DNA from: an uncultured Tenacibaculum sp.
GTDB taxonomy: Bacteria > Bacteroidota > Bacteroidia > Flavobacteriales > Flavobacteriaceae
Length of the DNA: 64,000 bases
NCBI RefSeq assembly: GCF_947498805.1
Contig: NZ_CANMLT010000009.1
Location: 96,876-160,875 of the forward strand
Direction of reading: 5' to 3'
In this document: positions 26,381 to 35,125 of the stretch, piece after piece
Layout of the letters: every line of letters begins with the position of its first letter
Position numbering within the stretch: the first letter of the stretch is position 1
Made by a program: the position numbers and the translations under genes
The notes under the pieces: generated by a model
What the model saw: the letters and a program-made list of their open reading frames with translations, nothing else
Told to the model about the DNA's origin: nothing
Databases searched by the model: none

Positions 26381-26489
26381 ATACTGAATTTTTAACCCTG
26401 CGAAAGTAATGAAATCTACCTAGAACTGACCTTATTAAAAAACATTGATTTCAACAGAGGAACTTTGTTTATTAAAAAACAATTAGTGA

Positions 26490-28139
26490 TTAATCTTGTA
26501 GATTATTTTCCGCCTTTTGAAGATTCTCTTTATAAACTTTTAAATTTCTATGTGATATTCTTTCGGCAATTGACACCGCTTTTGCATAAGATGTCACAGC
26601 TTTTTCCTCATTTCCATTAGTCAGGTAAGCTTCTCCTAAACTATCCCACGCATTTGGAGAATTGGGAAATCTTGAAATTCCTTCTTTAAAAAACTCCAGA
26701 GCATACTTCGGATAATCTGAACTTAAAAAATAGTACCCAAAGTCATTTAATGTATTTTCATTGGGATTATATGTTTTCAAAAAAACTGTTTTTAGACTAT
26801 CAGCAACGTGAATCTTACCGGCATTTAAGTGAATTCTCATAACACCTCTCATAGTACTATTTGATGGATTAACAGTATACCCACTATACTTGGAAAGTCT
26901 GTTAAAATAATCTTGTAGAGCGTTCATACCTCCCGCTTCTGTAAATTTATCATATGAACTTCTGTTAGGATATCCCTTCAACTTGTATTCATCTTTTAAG
27001 TTATTTGCTCTTAAATGAATTTGATGTAATATTTCCTCTGCTTTTAAGTTGCTCCTATTTGCCAAATAAATAATTGTTGTACCATCGTCATAAATTGCAA
27101 TAAACGCGCTATTCCCGGCTAAAGCACCTCCGTGGCCGTATAACCTTACATTGATGTTTTTCTCAATGATATCGTCCCAATTTCGAACCCATCCATAACT
27201 ATATCCCTGTTTAATTGGAGTTAACATAATCTCAGTTAATTCTGGTGATAATAGCTTAGAAGACTTTACCGCTTGACTCCAAATAAATAAATCTTCTACA
27301 GTAGAATGCATTCCGCCTGCCGCATACGCTGTAGATTGATCTCTAAAAGGTGCTTCTCTTGTTTCACCTCCATGCTCCGAAGTCCACCAATCCAATCCAT
27401 AAACTTCTCTATAACGATATCCTTTCGCCAATTCTTTTGACACAAATTCGTTTGTTTCAAAACCAGTATTTTTTAATTTTAAAGGAAGAACAATCTTTTC
27501 ATTCAATAATTCAGCAAAGGTTTTTCCAGATACTTTTTCCAATATTGCTCCTAAAATATCATATCCTAAACTACTATAATAAAATCTAACACCAGGTTGA
27601 TCTATTAAATTCGTTTTTCCAATCAATACACATAAATCTTTAGGAGTATATTTTTTCTTTCCAAAATCCCTTAGACTTACGCCAATATTCTCTAAACCGT
27701 TATAATGCGGTAACCCTGAGGTGTGAGATAATAGCTGATGAATGGTAATATGATCACCTTTTTCTTTTGGTAAATAAGAAAGGTATGTACCAATAGTATC
27801 ATGAAGTTTCAGTTTTCCTTCTTCAACTAACTGCATTACTAACATAGCAGTGAATTGTTTTGTCACAGATCCAATTCCATATTTCGTATTAATAGCATTA
27901 GGCTCTTTCGTTTCTCTGTCTTTATCACCATATGCTCCTTTGAAAATGATTTCTTCATTCTTCGCTACTAAAACTGAACCACTAAACGGACTTCTGATTT
28001 TTATTTTTATCCCCGGATTCTCATAGCCTTTCATTAAACCATCAATAGTTTTAGGCTCTGGCTTAAGTAGTATAAAACTTCCCCAAAGCAATAAAGCTGT
28101 AACAATAAATAAACTGATTTTAAGCGTACGTTTCTTCAT
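26490..28139 (-). CDS. Serine hydrolase (beta-lactamase/PBP class C fold) with C-terminal TPRs
   Basis: A 549-residue protein with an N-terminal hydrophobic segment (residues 8-24; signal peptide or anchor) and a class C beta-lactamase-type domain at about 45-360. Catalytic SxxK is S-V-T-K in GIGSVTKQFTAML; the second motif usually YxN reads YSS (FYYSSLGYD); the third is HGG (GHGGALAGN). The last 110 residues hold a tetratricopeptide unit (PNAWDSLGEAYLTNGNEEKA). Family members are peptidases or esterases, rarely true beta-lactamases. Single-gene unit on the minus strand with 109 bp to the ABC-F gene. Substrate unknown; the periplasmic location is inferred. Confidence 0.85.
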   Translation of the reverse strand: MKKRTLKISLFIVTALLLWGSFILLKPEPKTIDGLMKGYENPGIKIKIRSPFSGSVLVAKNEEIIFKGAYGDKDRETKEPNAINTKYGIGSVTKQFTAMLVMQLVEEGKLKLHDTIGTYLSYLPKEKGDHITIHQLLSHTSGLPHYNGLENIGVSLRDFGKKKYTPKDLCVLIGKTNLIDQPGVRFYYSSLGYDILGAILEKVSGKTFAELLNEKIVLPLKLKNTGFETNEFVSKELAKGYRYREVYGLDWWTSEHGGETREAPFRDQSTAYAAGGMHSTVEDLFIWSQAVKSSKLLSPELTEIMLTPIKQGYSYGWVRNWDDIIEKNINVRLYGHGGALAGNSAFIAIYDDGTTIIYLANRSNLKAEEILHQIHLRANNLKDEYKLKGYPNRSSYDKFTEAGGMNALQDYFNRLSKYSGYTVNPSNSTMRGVMRIHLNAGKIHVADSLKTVFLKTYNPNENTLNDFGYYFLSSDYPKYALEFFKEGISRFPNSPNAWDSLGEAYLTNGNEEKAVTSYAKAVSIAERISHRNLKVYKENLQKAENNLQD

Positions 28140-28280
28140 TTTAAAATTTTCTTGTTTTTATAATTATGAAGTCACGAAATTATTGTCAAAAAGAAAATTT
28201 GATTATGTCAGAAGTAGAGCTTTCTTACCTCATTCTTACGTCATTAAAAACTAACCCGCTACAAAACAAATAATTACCTC

Positions 28281-28871
28281 TTAAAAGAAGTTTGGCACAG
28301 ATGACAACACGTTATCATCTTCCTTTGTTAAAAACAAAGAAGTTCTAACAATTTGATACACATTGAAAAGTACCGCAAGAAGAAAAAACAGCAAACAAAT
28401 AAAAAGTCCATCTCCGGCATTACCCTGAATAAGGTTGGATAAAAAAAGTGTCATTATTACCCCAATAATTGTTAAGATTCCCCAAAGCAACTGAAGACTA
28501 ATAATTTTACCTGCAATCAAATTACCTTTAGCCTTATTAGTTGTCTTCCATAATATTAATGGAATAATAGTATTTATAAATGGTAAAAAGGATAAAAGTA
28601 AAATTGATAAGTTCATTTTTTTTAGCAAAGAAAAGTTTGGTAAAAACTCTTCTTTTTCGTCAGGTTTAGAAATTAAATCAGCTACTTCTAAATTCAAAGT
28701 TTTCGCCAAAATCTTTATGGTATGTGCACGTGGACTTACAGTTCCTTTTTCTATTCGCTGAATAGTACTTAAAGAAATATTTGCTTCTTCCGCCAAGGCT
28801 TCCTGTGATAAACCAAGTCTTTTGCGTGAATCAACAACAACTTTCGCTAAATTTAAATTTACATCCTGCAT
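28281..28871 (-). CDS. XRE-family regulator fused to membrane helices
   Basis: A 196-residue protein. Residues about 8-62 are a Cro/C1-type helix-turn-helix (RKRLGLSQEALAEEANISLSTIQRIEKG). After a short linker, three to four hydrophobic helices follow (about 85-105, 118-140, 150-170), making it a membrane-tethered DNA-binding protein resembling HTH proteins that carry a DUF4870-like tail. It is a monocistronic minus-strand gene, divergent from a promoter and small genes starting at 28965, so it could regulate either. Target unknown. Confidence 0.8.
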   Translation of the reverse strand: MQDVNLNLAKVVVDSRKRLGLSQEALAEEANISLSTIQRIEKGTVSPRAHTIKILAKTLNLEVADLISKPDEKEEFLPNFSLLKKMNLSILLLSFLPFINTIIPLILWKTTNKAKGNLIAGKIISLQLLWGILTIIGVIMTLFLSNLIQGNAGDGLFICLLFFLLAVLFNVYQIVRTSLFLTKEDDNVLSSVPNFF

Positions 28872-28918
28872 ACATACTATAATTACCTAGACTACGAATG
28901 TACCAAAAAGATTATATC

Positions 28919-28946
28919 TTGAAGGGAAGTGGATTTAGTATCTTTG
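28919..28946 (+). promoter_or_regulatory. Promoter of the small-gene cluster (TTG-N17-TATCTTTG)
   Basis: A TTG at 28919-28921, 17 nt, then TATCTTTG at 28939-28946, fitting the -33/-7 pattern of the Bacteroidota housekeeping sigma factor. The ATG of the next gene is 18 nt downstream, giving a very short leader. Confidence 0.6.
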
Positions 28947-28964
28947 AAAAAAACAAATTGATCT

Positions 28965-29369
28965 ATGAAATTGTTTAAAACAATATTTCTTACTCTAGTT
29001 ACTTGTTTTGCATGCCTTATATTATTCTTTTTTATTTCAAACTCATATGTTCTTCCTTGGGAAAAGGAAGAAGCTATAGAAACTACTATAAAATGGGGAG
29101 GGCTGAACGAATTACCTAAAGACATTAAAAATTTAAAAATTGATAAAAGAGGGAGTATTTTTACTAGACAGTTTATTATTGAATTTGAAGTTAATCACCT
29201 TGAACAAATTAATTATTGGATCCATAAAAGCAAAAGGCTCAAAGACAATACTCCAACAATAGACAAAGGCAAGAAGATATTTCTAATTTACCCTGGTGAA
29301 CAAGGAGCTAATGGTGGAAAAGTTGAAATACATGACAAAGAAGTAAAAATTAACATGAGCTGGAGTTAA
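28965..29369 (+). CDS. Small single-pass membrane protein, unknown
   Basis: Not recognised. A 134-residue protein with one strong N-terminal membrane helix (about 5-28, rich in Phe, Leu and Cys) and a periplasm-facing domain of about 100 residues with a beta-rich pattern (FTRQFIIEFEVNHLEQINYWI). The clear promoter 18 nt upstream supports it as a real gene. It is followed after 21 nt by another orphan on the same strand. The ORF on the opposite strand here is a shadow. Confidence 0.6.
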   Translation: MKLFKTIFLTLVTCFACLILFFFISNSYVLPWEKEEAIETTIKWGGLNELPKDIKNLKIDKRGSIFTRQFIIEFEVNHLEQINYWIHKSKRLKDNTPTIDKGKKIFLIYPGEQGANGGKVEIHDKEVKINMSWS

Positions 29370-29389
29370 TCAAATACAATTCTAGATTA

Positions 29390-29869
29390 ATGAATTCAAA
29401 CAGAAAAACTTATTATTATAAAAAACAGTTAAAAGGTAAAGGAAGATTCGGCGGAACTGAATTAGAACTAGTTAAGATTAAGGAGAATTCAGAAATAATT
29501 GATAAATGCCAATGGAGCGACTTCAAAAACCCAAACAGTTCTTTTAAACCAACACCTCTGCTTAAGTCTTATAAAATTTACATTTTAAAATTACTCGATT
29601 TTATAATCTTAAATCATAATTCACTACAATCTGTTAAGCTAATTCTTCATGATATTAAAATTCTAATTGTTGATACTACTCCCTCCCACTTAATGGCTGC
29701 TGCTATTATAGGTTCCTTTGATCTTTTAGGAAAACCACTAAATAATGATGAAATCAAGATAATTGATACTTTTATAATCAACAACGAAAATGTCGATTAC
29801 CCTAATTTTGAAATTTTGGTCATCAAGCTTTTCAACAACAATACTTTACCTCAACATCATCAACTCTAA
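29390..29869 (+). CDS. Orphan cytoplasmic protein, unknown
   Basis: Not recognised. A 159-residue protein with no signal peptide. The N-terminus is basic (YYYKKQLKGKGRFGGTELEL); the rest alternates helices rich in Ile, Leu and Asn (SYKIYILKLLDFIIL, AAAIIGSFDLLGK). Length and composition resemble the small immunity-like or DUF proteins found in Bacteroidota accessory regions, but no toxin partner is next to it. It is 21 nt after the previous gene and about 66 nt before the lipoprotein, probably one transcript. An alternative is that it is a decaying fragment, but the frame is clean. Confidence 0.5.
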   Translation: MNSNRKTYYYKKQLKGKGRFGGTELELVKIKENSEIIDKCQWSDFKNPNSSFKPTPLLKSYKIYILKLLDFIILNHNSLQSVKLILHDIKILIVDTTPSHLMAAAIIGSFDLLGKPLNNDEIKIIDTFIINNENVDYPNFEILVIKLFNNNTLPQHHQL

Positions 29870-29935
29870 ACCCCTTTCTAAAAAATTACCACGCAACCAA
29901 TTTGTAAAAACCACATCTTAGAAAAAAAGAATATC

Positions 29936-30478
29936 ATGAGAAAAATTATTTTATTATTTACAATGGTTGGGGTTTTATCATCTTGTATGGATAACACCCA
30001 AATAGTCCAAACAGACTATACTCCAGGAGATGTTTTAGTTGGCATTAAAAACGGAACAGATATGGACGCCATATTTGATTTAATTAACACCCATAACCAT
30101 GAAGTTGTATGGATGCTTTGGTTAGATTTCAAATCAAATTTACCTATTGACAAATTATTTGAGGTAAAAAGCAAACTTCAAGAAAAATCCTATTTAACTA
30201 ATAACGGATTGCGTCCTAACGTTTTTGTAGATCAGCTAACAAATCAAATAACTGCTAGTGTAAGCTTTTACAAAATGCACAACGAAACTTATCAAAACGA
30301 CTGGTTGAGTACAATGACCGAATTCGAATTAAGCATTAAGCAAAAACAAGAAGGAGCCATTGCCTTAATTTATTTCAAAGTTCCTGTTGGATCTGAAATT
30401 GAATGGATAGAACGATTTAGAAATGAAAACGTTGTTGAATATGCTGGACTAAATCAAATTGTTAGAAGCGCGGATTAA
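29936..30478 (+). CDS. Small lipoprotein, unknown
   Basis: A 180-residue protein with a lipoprotein signal: MRKIILLFTMVGVLSSCMD, lipobox LSSC. The mature part contains YTPGDVLVGIKNGTDMDAIFDLINTH, a pattern similar to the N-terminal alpha/beta propeptide-like (inhibitor I9) domain of subtilases, and later VPVGSEIEWIERFRNENVVEYAGLNQ, which repeats the end of such a domain. It may therefore be a free-standing inhibitor- or chaperone-like I9 relative; this is a suggestion from pattern only. Acylated, thus membrane-anchored in the periplasm or surface-exposed. Followed 15 nt later by the remains of another lipoprotein gene. Confidence 0.65.
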   Translation: MRKIILLFTMVGVLSSCMDNTQIVQTDYTPGDVLVGIKNGTDMDAIFDLINTHNHEVVWMLWLDFKSNLPIDKLFEVKSKLQEKSYLTNNGLRPNVFVDQLTNQITASVSFYKMHNETYQNDWLSTMTEFELSIKQKQEGAIALIYFKVPVGSEIEWIERFRNENVVEYAGLNQIVRSAD

Positions 30479-30492
30479 TACTAAAGGAAATT

Positions 30493-30580
30493 ATGAATAT
30501 CTATTTCACTATTTATAATTATTGGAATACTAACTTCATGCATAAATAACTCCTTAGCCAGTCAAAAGAATTTGTTCTAG
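30493..30580 (+). pseudogene. Remnant of a lipoprotein gene (signal peptide only, frameshifted)
   Basis: An ATG at 30493 is followed, one frame off, by codons reading ISISLFIIIGILTSCINNSL, a complete lipoprotein signal with lipobox LTSC, which ends in a TAG after 27 codons. The ATG frame itself reaches TAA at the 19th codon. This looks like a decayed relative of the lipoprotein gene immediately upstream. Nothing recognisable follows before the terminator. Confidence 0.55.
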
Positions 30581-30643
30581 AAACACTTTTAATCAGGACA
30601 ACATAAGAAACAACTACAAATTACTCTTCAAACAAAAAATACA

Positions 30644-30668
30644 AGACACTCTATAGGGTGTCTTTTTT
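30644..30668 (+). terminator. Terminator of the small-gene cluster
   Basis: AGACACTC-TATA-GGGTGTCT followed by T6: an 8-bp stem with one G:U pair. It lies 166 nt after the lipoprotein stop, beyond the remnant, which suggests the remnant was once part of the same transcript. Confidence 0.85.
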
Positions 30669-30782
30669 CTGTTTGATACTCAAAAAAACAGCCTACATTA
30701 AATAATTTTTCTACAAATAATATTAAAACCGAAAAATAATCTAATTTTTAGCAAAAATACTGACTCATATTATCGTTTCAAT

Positions 30783-30790
30783 TACTTTTG
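30783..30790 (+). promoter_or_regulatory. Probable -7 box before the histidine decarboxylase gene
   Basis: TACTTTTG matches TAnnTTTG, 22 nt before the ATG. The preceding 110 nt contain no gene and no other feature that I see. Confidence 0.5.
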
Positions 30791-30812
30791 CCCGCTAAAT
30801 TATAAAAAAGGC

Positions 30813-31982
30813 ATGGCAACCAATTTGAGATTACCATTAGAAAGTCAAGAAAAACTAGCTAGTTTAAAAGAGCAATTAACTTCAGCTAGAGATACATTTT
30901 TAGGGTATCCAGTATCGAAAGATTTTGATTATTCGGCATTGAGTGAATTCTTTCAATTTCCAATTAACAATTTAGGGGATCCATTTGAGCATGGTACATA
31001 TCGTGTTCAAACACATGAAATGGAACGTGAGGTTATTGCTTTTTTTGCCAAACTATTTAGAGCAAACCCTAAAGATTTCTGGGGATATGTTACCAACGGG
31101 GGTTCTGAAAGTAATTTATATGGATTATATCTTGCACGAGAGTTATTTCCAAAAGCTATAGTATACTATTCAGAATCGACGCATTATAGTGTTCGTAAAA
31201 ACATCCATTTACTAAATATTCCTAGTATTGTTATTAAATCACAGCCTAATGGTGAAATGGATTATGAAGATTTTGAAAATACGGTACGTATGAATCGTCA
31301 TAAACCTGTAATTGTATTGACCACCTTTGGTACCACCATGAAAGAAGCTAAAGATGATGTTGCTAAAGTAAAGAGTATATTAAGTAACCTAGCCATTCAA
31401 GATCATTATATACATTGTGATGCGGCTTTAGCTGGTTCTTTCGGACCATTTATGCAACCTCGTTTACCTTTTGATTTTATGGACGGAGCCGATAGCATTT
31501 CTATTAGTGGGCATAAGTTTATTGGTTCTCCAATTCCAACTGGAGTATTGATAGCCAAACGATCGAACCGAGATCGTATCGCCAAAGGTATTTCATATAT
31601 TGGTTCTTTAGATACTACGATTACAGGCTCAAGAAACGGACATTCTCCTTTATTCTTATGGTATGCTTTAAAACAATTAGGGGTACAAGGATTACGAGAC
31701 CGATACTTACATAGTTTAGAAGTTGCTGAATACTGCGAAGCTCAATTAAAAGCTATCGGTGTAGATGCATGGAGAAATCCAAATGCTATTACCGTTGTAT
31801 TACCTAAAACACCTAAAAGCATCAAAGACAAATGGCAATTGGCTACAGAAGGAGATGTAGCCCATGTAATATGCATGCCTAATGTTACTAAAACTCAAAT
31901 TGATGAGTTTATCAACGATATGAAAAATTGTAGCGAACCAATTATTGAAGATGAATTTTCTTATGATTTTTCACTAAGCTAA
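30813..31982 (+). CDS. Histidine decarboxylase-like PLP enzyme (group II)
   Basis: A 389-residue fold-type I decarboxylase close in pattern to the PLP histidine decarboxylases of Morganella and other gamma-proteobacteria (about 378 residues). Shared phrases as I remember them include WGYVTNGGSESNLYG, ESTHYSVRKN (His 124 stacks on PLP), SQPNGEMDYEDF, HCDAALAG, DSISISGHKFIGSPIP with the PLP lysine K235, and TITGSRNGHSPLFLW. The expected reaction is histidine to histamine plus CO2; a related amino acid cannot be excluded. It has its own promoter and terminator, with no antiporter or histidyl-tRNA synthetase gene beside it as in acid-resistance histamine operons. Confidence 0.82.
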   Translation: MATNLRLPLESQEKLASLKEQLTSARDTFLGYPVSKDFDYSALSEFFQFPINNLGDPFEHGTYRVQTHEMEREVIAFFAKLFRANPKDFWGYVTNGGSESNLYGLYLARELFPKAIVYYSESTHYSVRKNIHLLNIPSIVIKSQPNGEMDYEDFENTVRMNRHKPVIVLTTFGTTMKEAKDDVAKVKSILSNLAIQDHYIHCDAALAGSFGPFMQPRLPFDFMDGADSISISGHKFIGSPIPTGVLIAKRSNRDRIAKGISYIGSLDTTITGSRNGHSPLFLWYALKQLGVQGLRDRYLHSLEVAEYCEAQLKAIGVDAWRNPNAITVVLPKTPKSIKDKWQLATEGDVAHVICMPNVTKTQIDEFINDMKNCSEPIIEDEFSYDFSLS

Positions 31983-32011
31983 AAGATCTTCTCATCTGAT
32001 TAAAATAGCGA

Positions 32012-32039
32012 AAGCCTAAGAAAACTCTTAGGCTTTTTT
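32012..32039. terminator. Bidirectional terminator after the decarboxylase gene
   Basis: AAAGCCTAAGA-AAAC-TCTTAGGCTTTTTT: a perfect AAGCCTAAGA/TCTTAGGCTT stem with a T tract; also covers the 3' end of the convergent methyltransferase gene. Confidence 0.92.
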
Positions 32040-33125
32040 AATGCATGCTACTATTTGAAATTTTTTATTTTGTTTTATGATAGCGACCTCTTTAAACAAT
32101 CTGCTTAAATGGGTGCTATAATTTAAATGTGTATTAGCTACCAAAACTAATCTTCCATTGGGTTTTAAAATCCGGAAAACATCCTTAAAAAGTGATAAGG
32201 TTACTTCAATATTATTTTCATGTTCAAAATGGAATGGTGGATTAGAAAGTACTACATCGAATGAACTACTTTCAAAATCTACTAAGTTATCACTGCAAAC
32301 AAAATGTGCTTTTTTACTTTTTAAATTTATTTCTGAAGATGCTACTGCTAAATTAAAGTCATCTACCAGAGTAACTTCTGTTTTAGAATTTTGTTCGGTA
32401 ACCCAACGAGCAATTACACCATTTCCAGAAGCTAAATCCAACACTTTTGTTTCGTTTGGATGAATTTGTAAATGCTCCAGAAAAAACTGGGTTCCAATAT
32501 CAATATTACCCGATGAAAACACACCATAGTATTGTTTGTACTCATTATCTCTCCACTGAAAAGTATTAATTAACTCTTCATCTATAGAAATAGTTTTTGG
32601 TTGTTTTAAAATTAACAAACGTGCCTTTTTCCAAGCTTTTGATTGTTCTACAATTTCAAAATATTTTGCTGCTACTTTTAAATACGAAGCAGAAAAATAC
32701 TTAGTCATAAACCCAGCTACCACCTCTGTTTTTGCTATTGAAGATTTATGAATTTGTTGTAAAAACAACTCAAACAACTCTAAAGACTTCGGAACTTTTA
32801 TCAAAGCTAGTTCAACCTCATCTAATACATCTAGTGACGTTTTATAAACAACATTCTCAGATAAATTATTCAATTTTAAATTTTGTTGAATTGCTTTTTG
32901 CTGACTCGCATAATTCCAAATTGTAGTTACTGGTTGGTTCTGCAAAGTACAATTCCATATACCGAATCGGTCATTAAAAGTATGAATCTTACCTACCTTC
33001 TTATCTTCAATATAATCTAACACCAACAATTCAGCGTTACTCCATGCTCGTAACGATTTATCCGCTGTTATAGGATAACGTTTTAACTGAATTTCTTTTC
33101 CTTGATAAATTAACTTTGTTTCCAA
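32028..33125 (-). CDS. RlmG/RsmC-type rRNA guanine-N2 methyltransferase
   Basis: A 365-residue class I SAM-dependent methyltransferase with a degenerate N-terminal duplicate of the fold (about 1-170) and a catalytic C-terminal half. Motif I is VLDLASGNGVIARW, and the catalytic NPPF tetrapeptide (VLSNPPFHFEH) is the mark of the N2-guanine/N6-adenine amino-methyltransferases of rRNA. The two-half architecture and length match RlmG (23S G1835) and RsmC (16S G1207); I cannot decide between them. It sits convergent to the decarboxylase gene; the start is ATG with the upstream FMN-enzyme gene ending 37 nt away. Confidence 0.83.
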   Translation of the reverse strand: METKLIYQGKEIQLKRYPITADKSLRAWSNAELLVLDYIEDKKVGKIHTFNDRFGIWNCTLQNQPVTTIWNYASQQKAIQQNLKLNNLSENVVYKTSLDVLDEVELALIKVPKSLELFELFLQQIHKSSIAKTEVVAGFMTKYFSASYLKVAAKYFEIVEQSKAWKKARLLILKQPKTISIDEELINTFQWRDNEYKQYYGVFSSGNIDIGTQFFLEHLQIHPNETKVLDLASGNGVIARWVTEQNSKTEVTLVDDFNLAVASSEINLKSKKAHFVCSDNLVDFESSSFDVVLSNPPFHFEHENNIEVTLSLFKDVFRILKPNGRLVLVANTHLNYSTHLSRLFKEVAIIKQNKKFQIVACIKKA

Positions 33126-33162
33126 TAATCTTAAAAAGACTGTCGCTATACTTATAAACGAC

Positions 33163-34674
33163 TTAGTTTAAATTGTAAATTTTATCTAATGAGATAATAT
33201 CTCCTGCTTTATTTCTTCTAAAGAAATGTTTTGCTTCTACTTCTTGAATTGATGATTTCCCCATAGCCGCAACTACTTCCTTCACTGCATCAATGGTTTT
33301 TACATGATAATTTTTTACACGTACATTTTTATCTTCAACAACCAACGCTTTTACCAAATCATCATCTTGTGTAGCAACTCCTACAGGACAACTATCTAAA
33401 TTACACTCACGTGCTTGAATACATCCTAAACTCAGCATAAAACTACGTGCCATACCTATAACGTCTGCTCCTAAAGCCAAGTACTTCACCACATCAAAAG
33501 CATCTATGGCCTTACCACTAGCAATAATTTTTATTTGATCTCTTAACCCATGCTTCTTTAAGGTTTTATCCACAAAAGTTAATCCTTCTAATAGTGGAGT
33601 TCCTATATAGTTTGAAAACTCCAAAGGTGCAGACCCCGTTCCTCCTTCTCCTCCATCTACCGCAATAAAATCAGGATAATTATTTGCCTTTGCAAACGAC
33701 TGTATCATTTCTTCTATTTCATCATGATCTCCAACACAAAATTTCACTCCTACAGGTTTTCCATCGGCCAATTCACGAACTTTTTGAATAAAAGCAATCA
33801 TTTCATCAAAATTCGAAAAAGCATCATGATTAGGTGGTGAATCTACTCTTGTAAAAGGTTCTACCGAACGAATTTGAGCGATTTCTTCTGTATTCTTTTT
33901 TGCCGGTAAGATTCCTCCATGACCAGGTTTTGCTCCTTGAGAAAATTTAATTTCAATCATTTTCACTTCTGGTCTAACAGCATTTTTTCTGAAAATTTCA
34001 TCATCAAAAACTCGTTTTCCATTGTCTGTTCTACCTGCTCCAAAATACCCAGTTCCAACTTGAAATATTAAATCCCCCCCTTGTAAGTGATAAGGAGAGA
34101 TTCCACCTTCACCTGTATTATGCGCAAAGCCCCCCATTTTGGTTCCTTGATTCAATGCCATAATTGCATTTTTGCTTAAAGATCCAAAAGACATTGCTGA
34201 AATATTGATAATCGAAGCATTATACTTTTGTGAGCATTTATCTGAACCTATCAAAACGCGTTCTCCTGAGATGTGATGATGATCTTTTGGAAATAAAGAA
34301 TGTTTTACAAATTCATACCCTTTCTCATAAACATCATGTCGTGTACCGAACGGAACTGTTTCTATTTCTTTTTTAGCTCTTTGATATACAATACTTCTTT
34401 TTTCTCTATTAATAGGAGTACCATTTAAATCATCTTCAATAAAGTATTGCTGTATCTTTTCGCGTTCCTCTTCAAAAATCCAACGCAAACGTGCTACAAT
34501 TGGAAAAGACCTCCATAAGGAATGCTTGTCTTGAAACGCATCGTATAATCCCCAAAGCAATAGAATAATACTGGTTGACAACATGATTACAGTTCCTACA
34601 TCTGGAGTAAAGTACACTAATACGCCACATGTTACCACTGCAATTATTAATACAGTTAATATGGTATTTCTCAT
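33163..34674 (-). CDS. FMN-binding glutamate synthase family protein (membrane-anchored)
   Basis: A 503-residue protein with two N-terminal hydrophobic helices (about 5-22 and 25-45), then the FMN-binding beta/alpha barrel of the glutamate synthase family. Recognisable barrel motifs are ISAMSFGSLSKNAIMALN, NTGEGGISPYH, FAVDGGEGGTG-like DFIAVDGGEGGTGSAP and the Cys cluster CIQARECNLDSCPVGVATQ that in GltB binds an iron-sulphur centre. The glutaminase and ADPH-binding domains of true GltB are missing, so it is a stand-alone relative whose substrate is unknown. Common in Bacteroidota. A terminator lies between its promoter region and the L31 gene. Confidence 0.85.
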   Translation of the reverse strand: MRNTILTVLIIAVVTCGVLVYFTPDVGTVIMLSTSIILLLWGLYDAFQDKHSLWRSFPIVARLRWIFEEEREKIQQYFIEDDLNGTPINREKRSIVYQRAKKEIETVPFGTRHDVYEKGYEFVKHSLFPKDHHHISGERVLIGSDKCSQKYNASIINISAMSFGSLSKNAIMALNQGTKMGGFAHNTGEGGISPYHLQGGDLIFQVGTGYFGAGRTDNGKRVFDDEIFRKNAVRPEVKMIEIKFSQGAKPGHGGILPAKKNTEEIAQIRSVEPFTRVDSPPNHDAFSNFDEMIAFIQKVRELADGKPVGVKFCVGDHDEIEEMIQSFAKANNYPDFIAVDGGEGGTGSAPLEFSNYIGTPLLEGLTFVDKTLKKHGLRDQIKIIASGKAIDAFDVVKYLALGADVIGMARSFMLSLGCIQARECNLDSCPVGVATQDDDLVKALVVEDKNVRVKNYHVKTIDAVKEVVAAMGKSSIQEVEAKHFFRRNKAGDIISLDKIYNLN

Positions 34675-34717
34675 TTTTGTTAGTTTTGTCGCCTAAAAAT
34701 ACAGTTTTTTGAACATA

Positions 34718-34750
34718 AAAAAAGCTCTAACAGTTGTTAGAGCTTTTTTA
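34718..34750. terminator. Terminator downstream of L31
   Basis: AAAAAAAGCTCTAAC-AGTT-GTTAGAGCTTTTTT, a perfect stem AGCTCTAAC/GTTAGAGCT, 18 nt after the L31 stop on the minus strand. Confidence 0.93.
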
Positions 34751-34768
34751 TATTTTGATACTACAAAA

Positions 34769-35020
34769 TTACTTCTTGAATTTCGCGTATTTGTTTTTGA
34801 ACTTATCGATACGTCCAGCAGTATCAACTAACTTAGACTTACCAGTATAGAAAGGGTGAGAAGTTCTTGAAATTTCCAATTTGATTAATGGATACTCAAC
34901 TCCTTCAACCTCTAAAGTTTCTTTTGTATTTGCAGTAGAACGAGTTAAAAACACATCTCCGTTAGACATATCTTTAAATGCAACCATTCTATAATTTTCT
35001 GGATGTATACCTTTTTTCAT
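34769..35020 (-). CDS. rpmE2: 50S ribosomal protein L31 type B
   Basis: An 83-residue protein beginning [18 protein letters not shown] and containing [10 protein letters not shown] and [20 protein letters not shown]. It lacks the CxxC zinc site of L31 type A, which defines the zinc-independent type B usually expressed under zinc limitation, though in many Bacteroidota it is the only L31. The ORF track adds 22 residues upstream; the ATG at 35020 is the family start. A textbook promoter is about 110 nt upstream, so the mRNA has an unusually long leader; a monocistronic unit with its own terminator. Confidence 0.95.
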   Translation of the reverse strand: MKKGIHPENYRMVAFKDMSNGDVFLTRSTANTKETLEVEGVEYPLIKLEISRTSHPFYTGKSKLVDTAGRIDKFKNKYAKFKK

Positions 35021-35125
35021 CTCTGTATAATTTAAATCTTTTATTTTTGGTTGAAATAATATATAATTGGTAAAGTTATATAGCACTTCAAAAAATCAAA
35101 AACCTGCAATGGCTATTTGAGGGTG

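Noticed and set aside
30493-30549. A real 18-aa peptide gene
   Set aside because: The other frame encodes a complete lipoprotein signal peptide, so decay of a larger gene is the simpler explanation.
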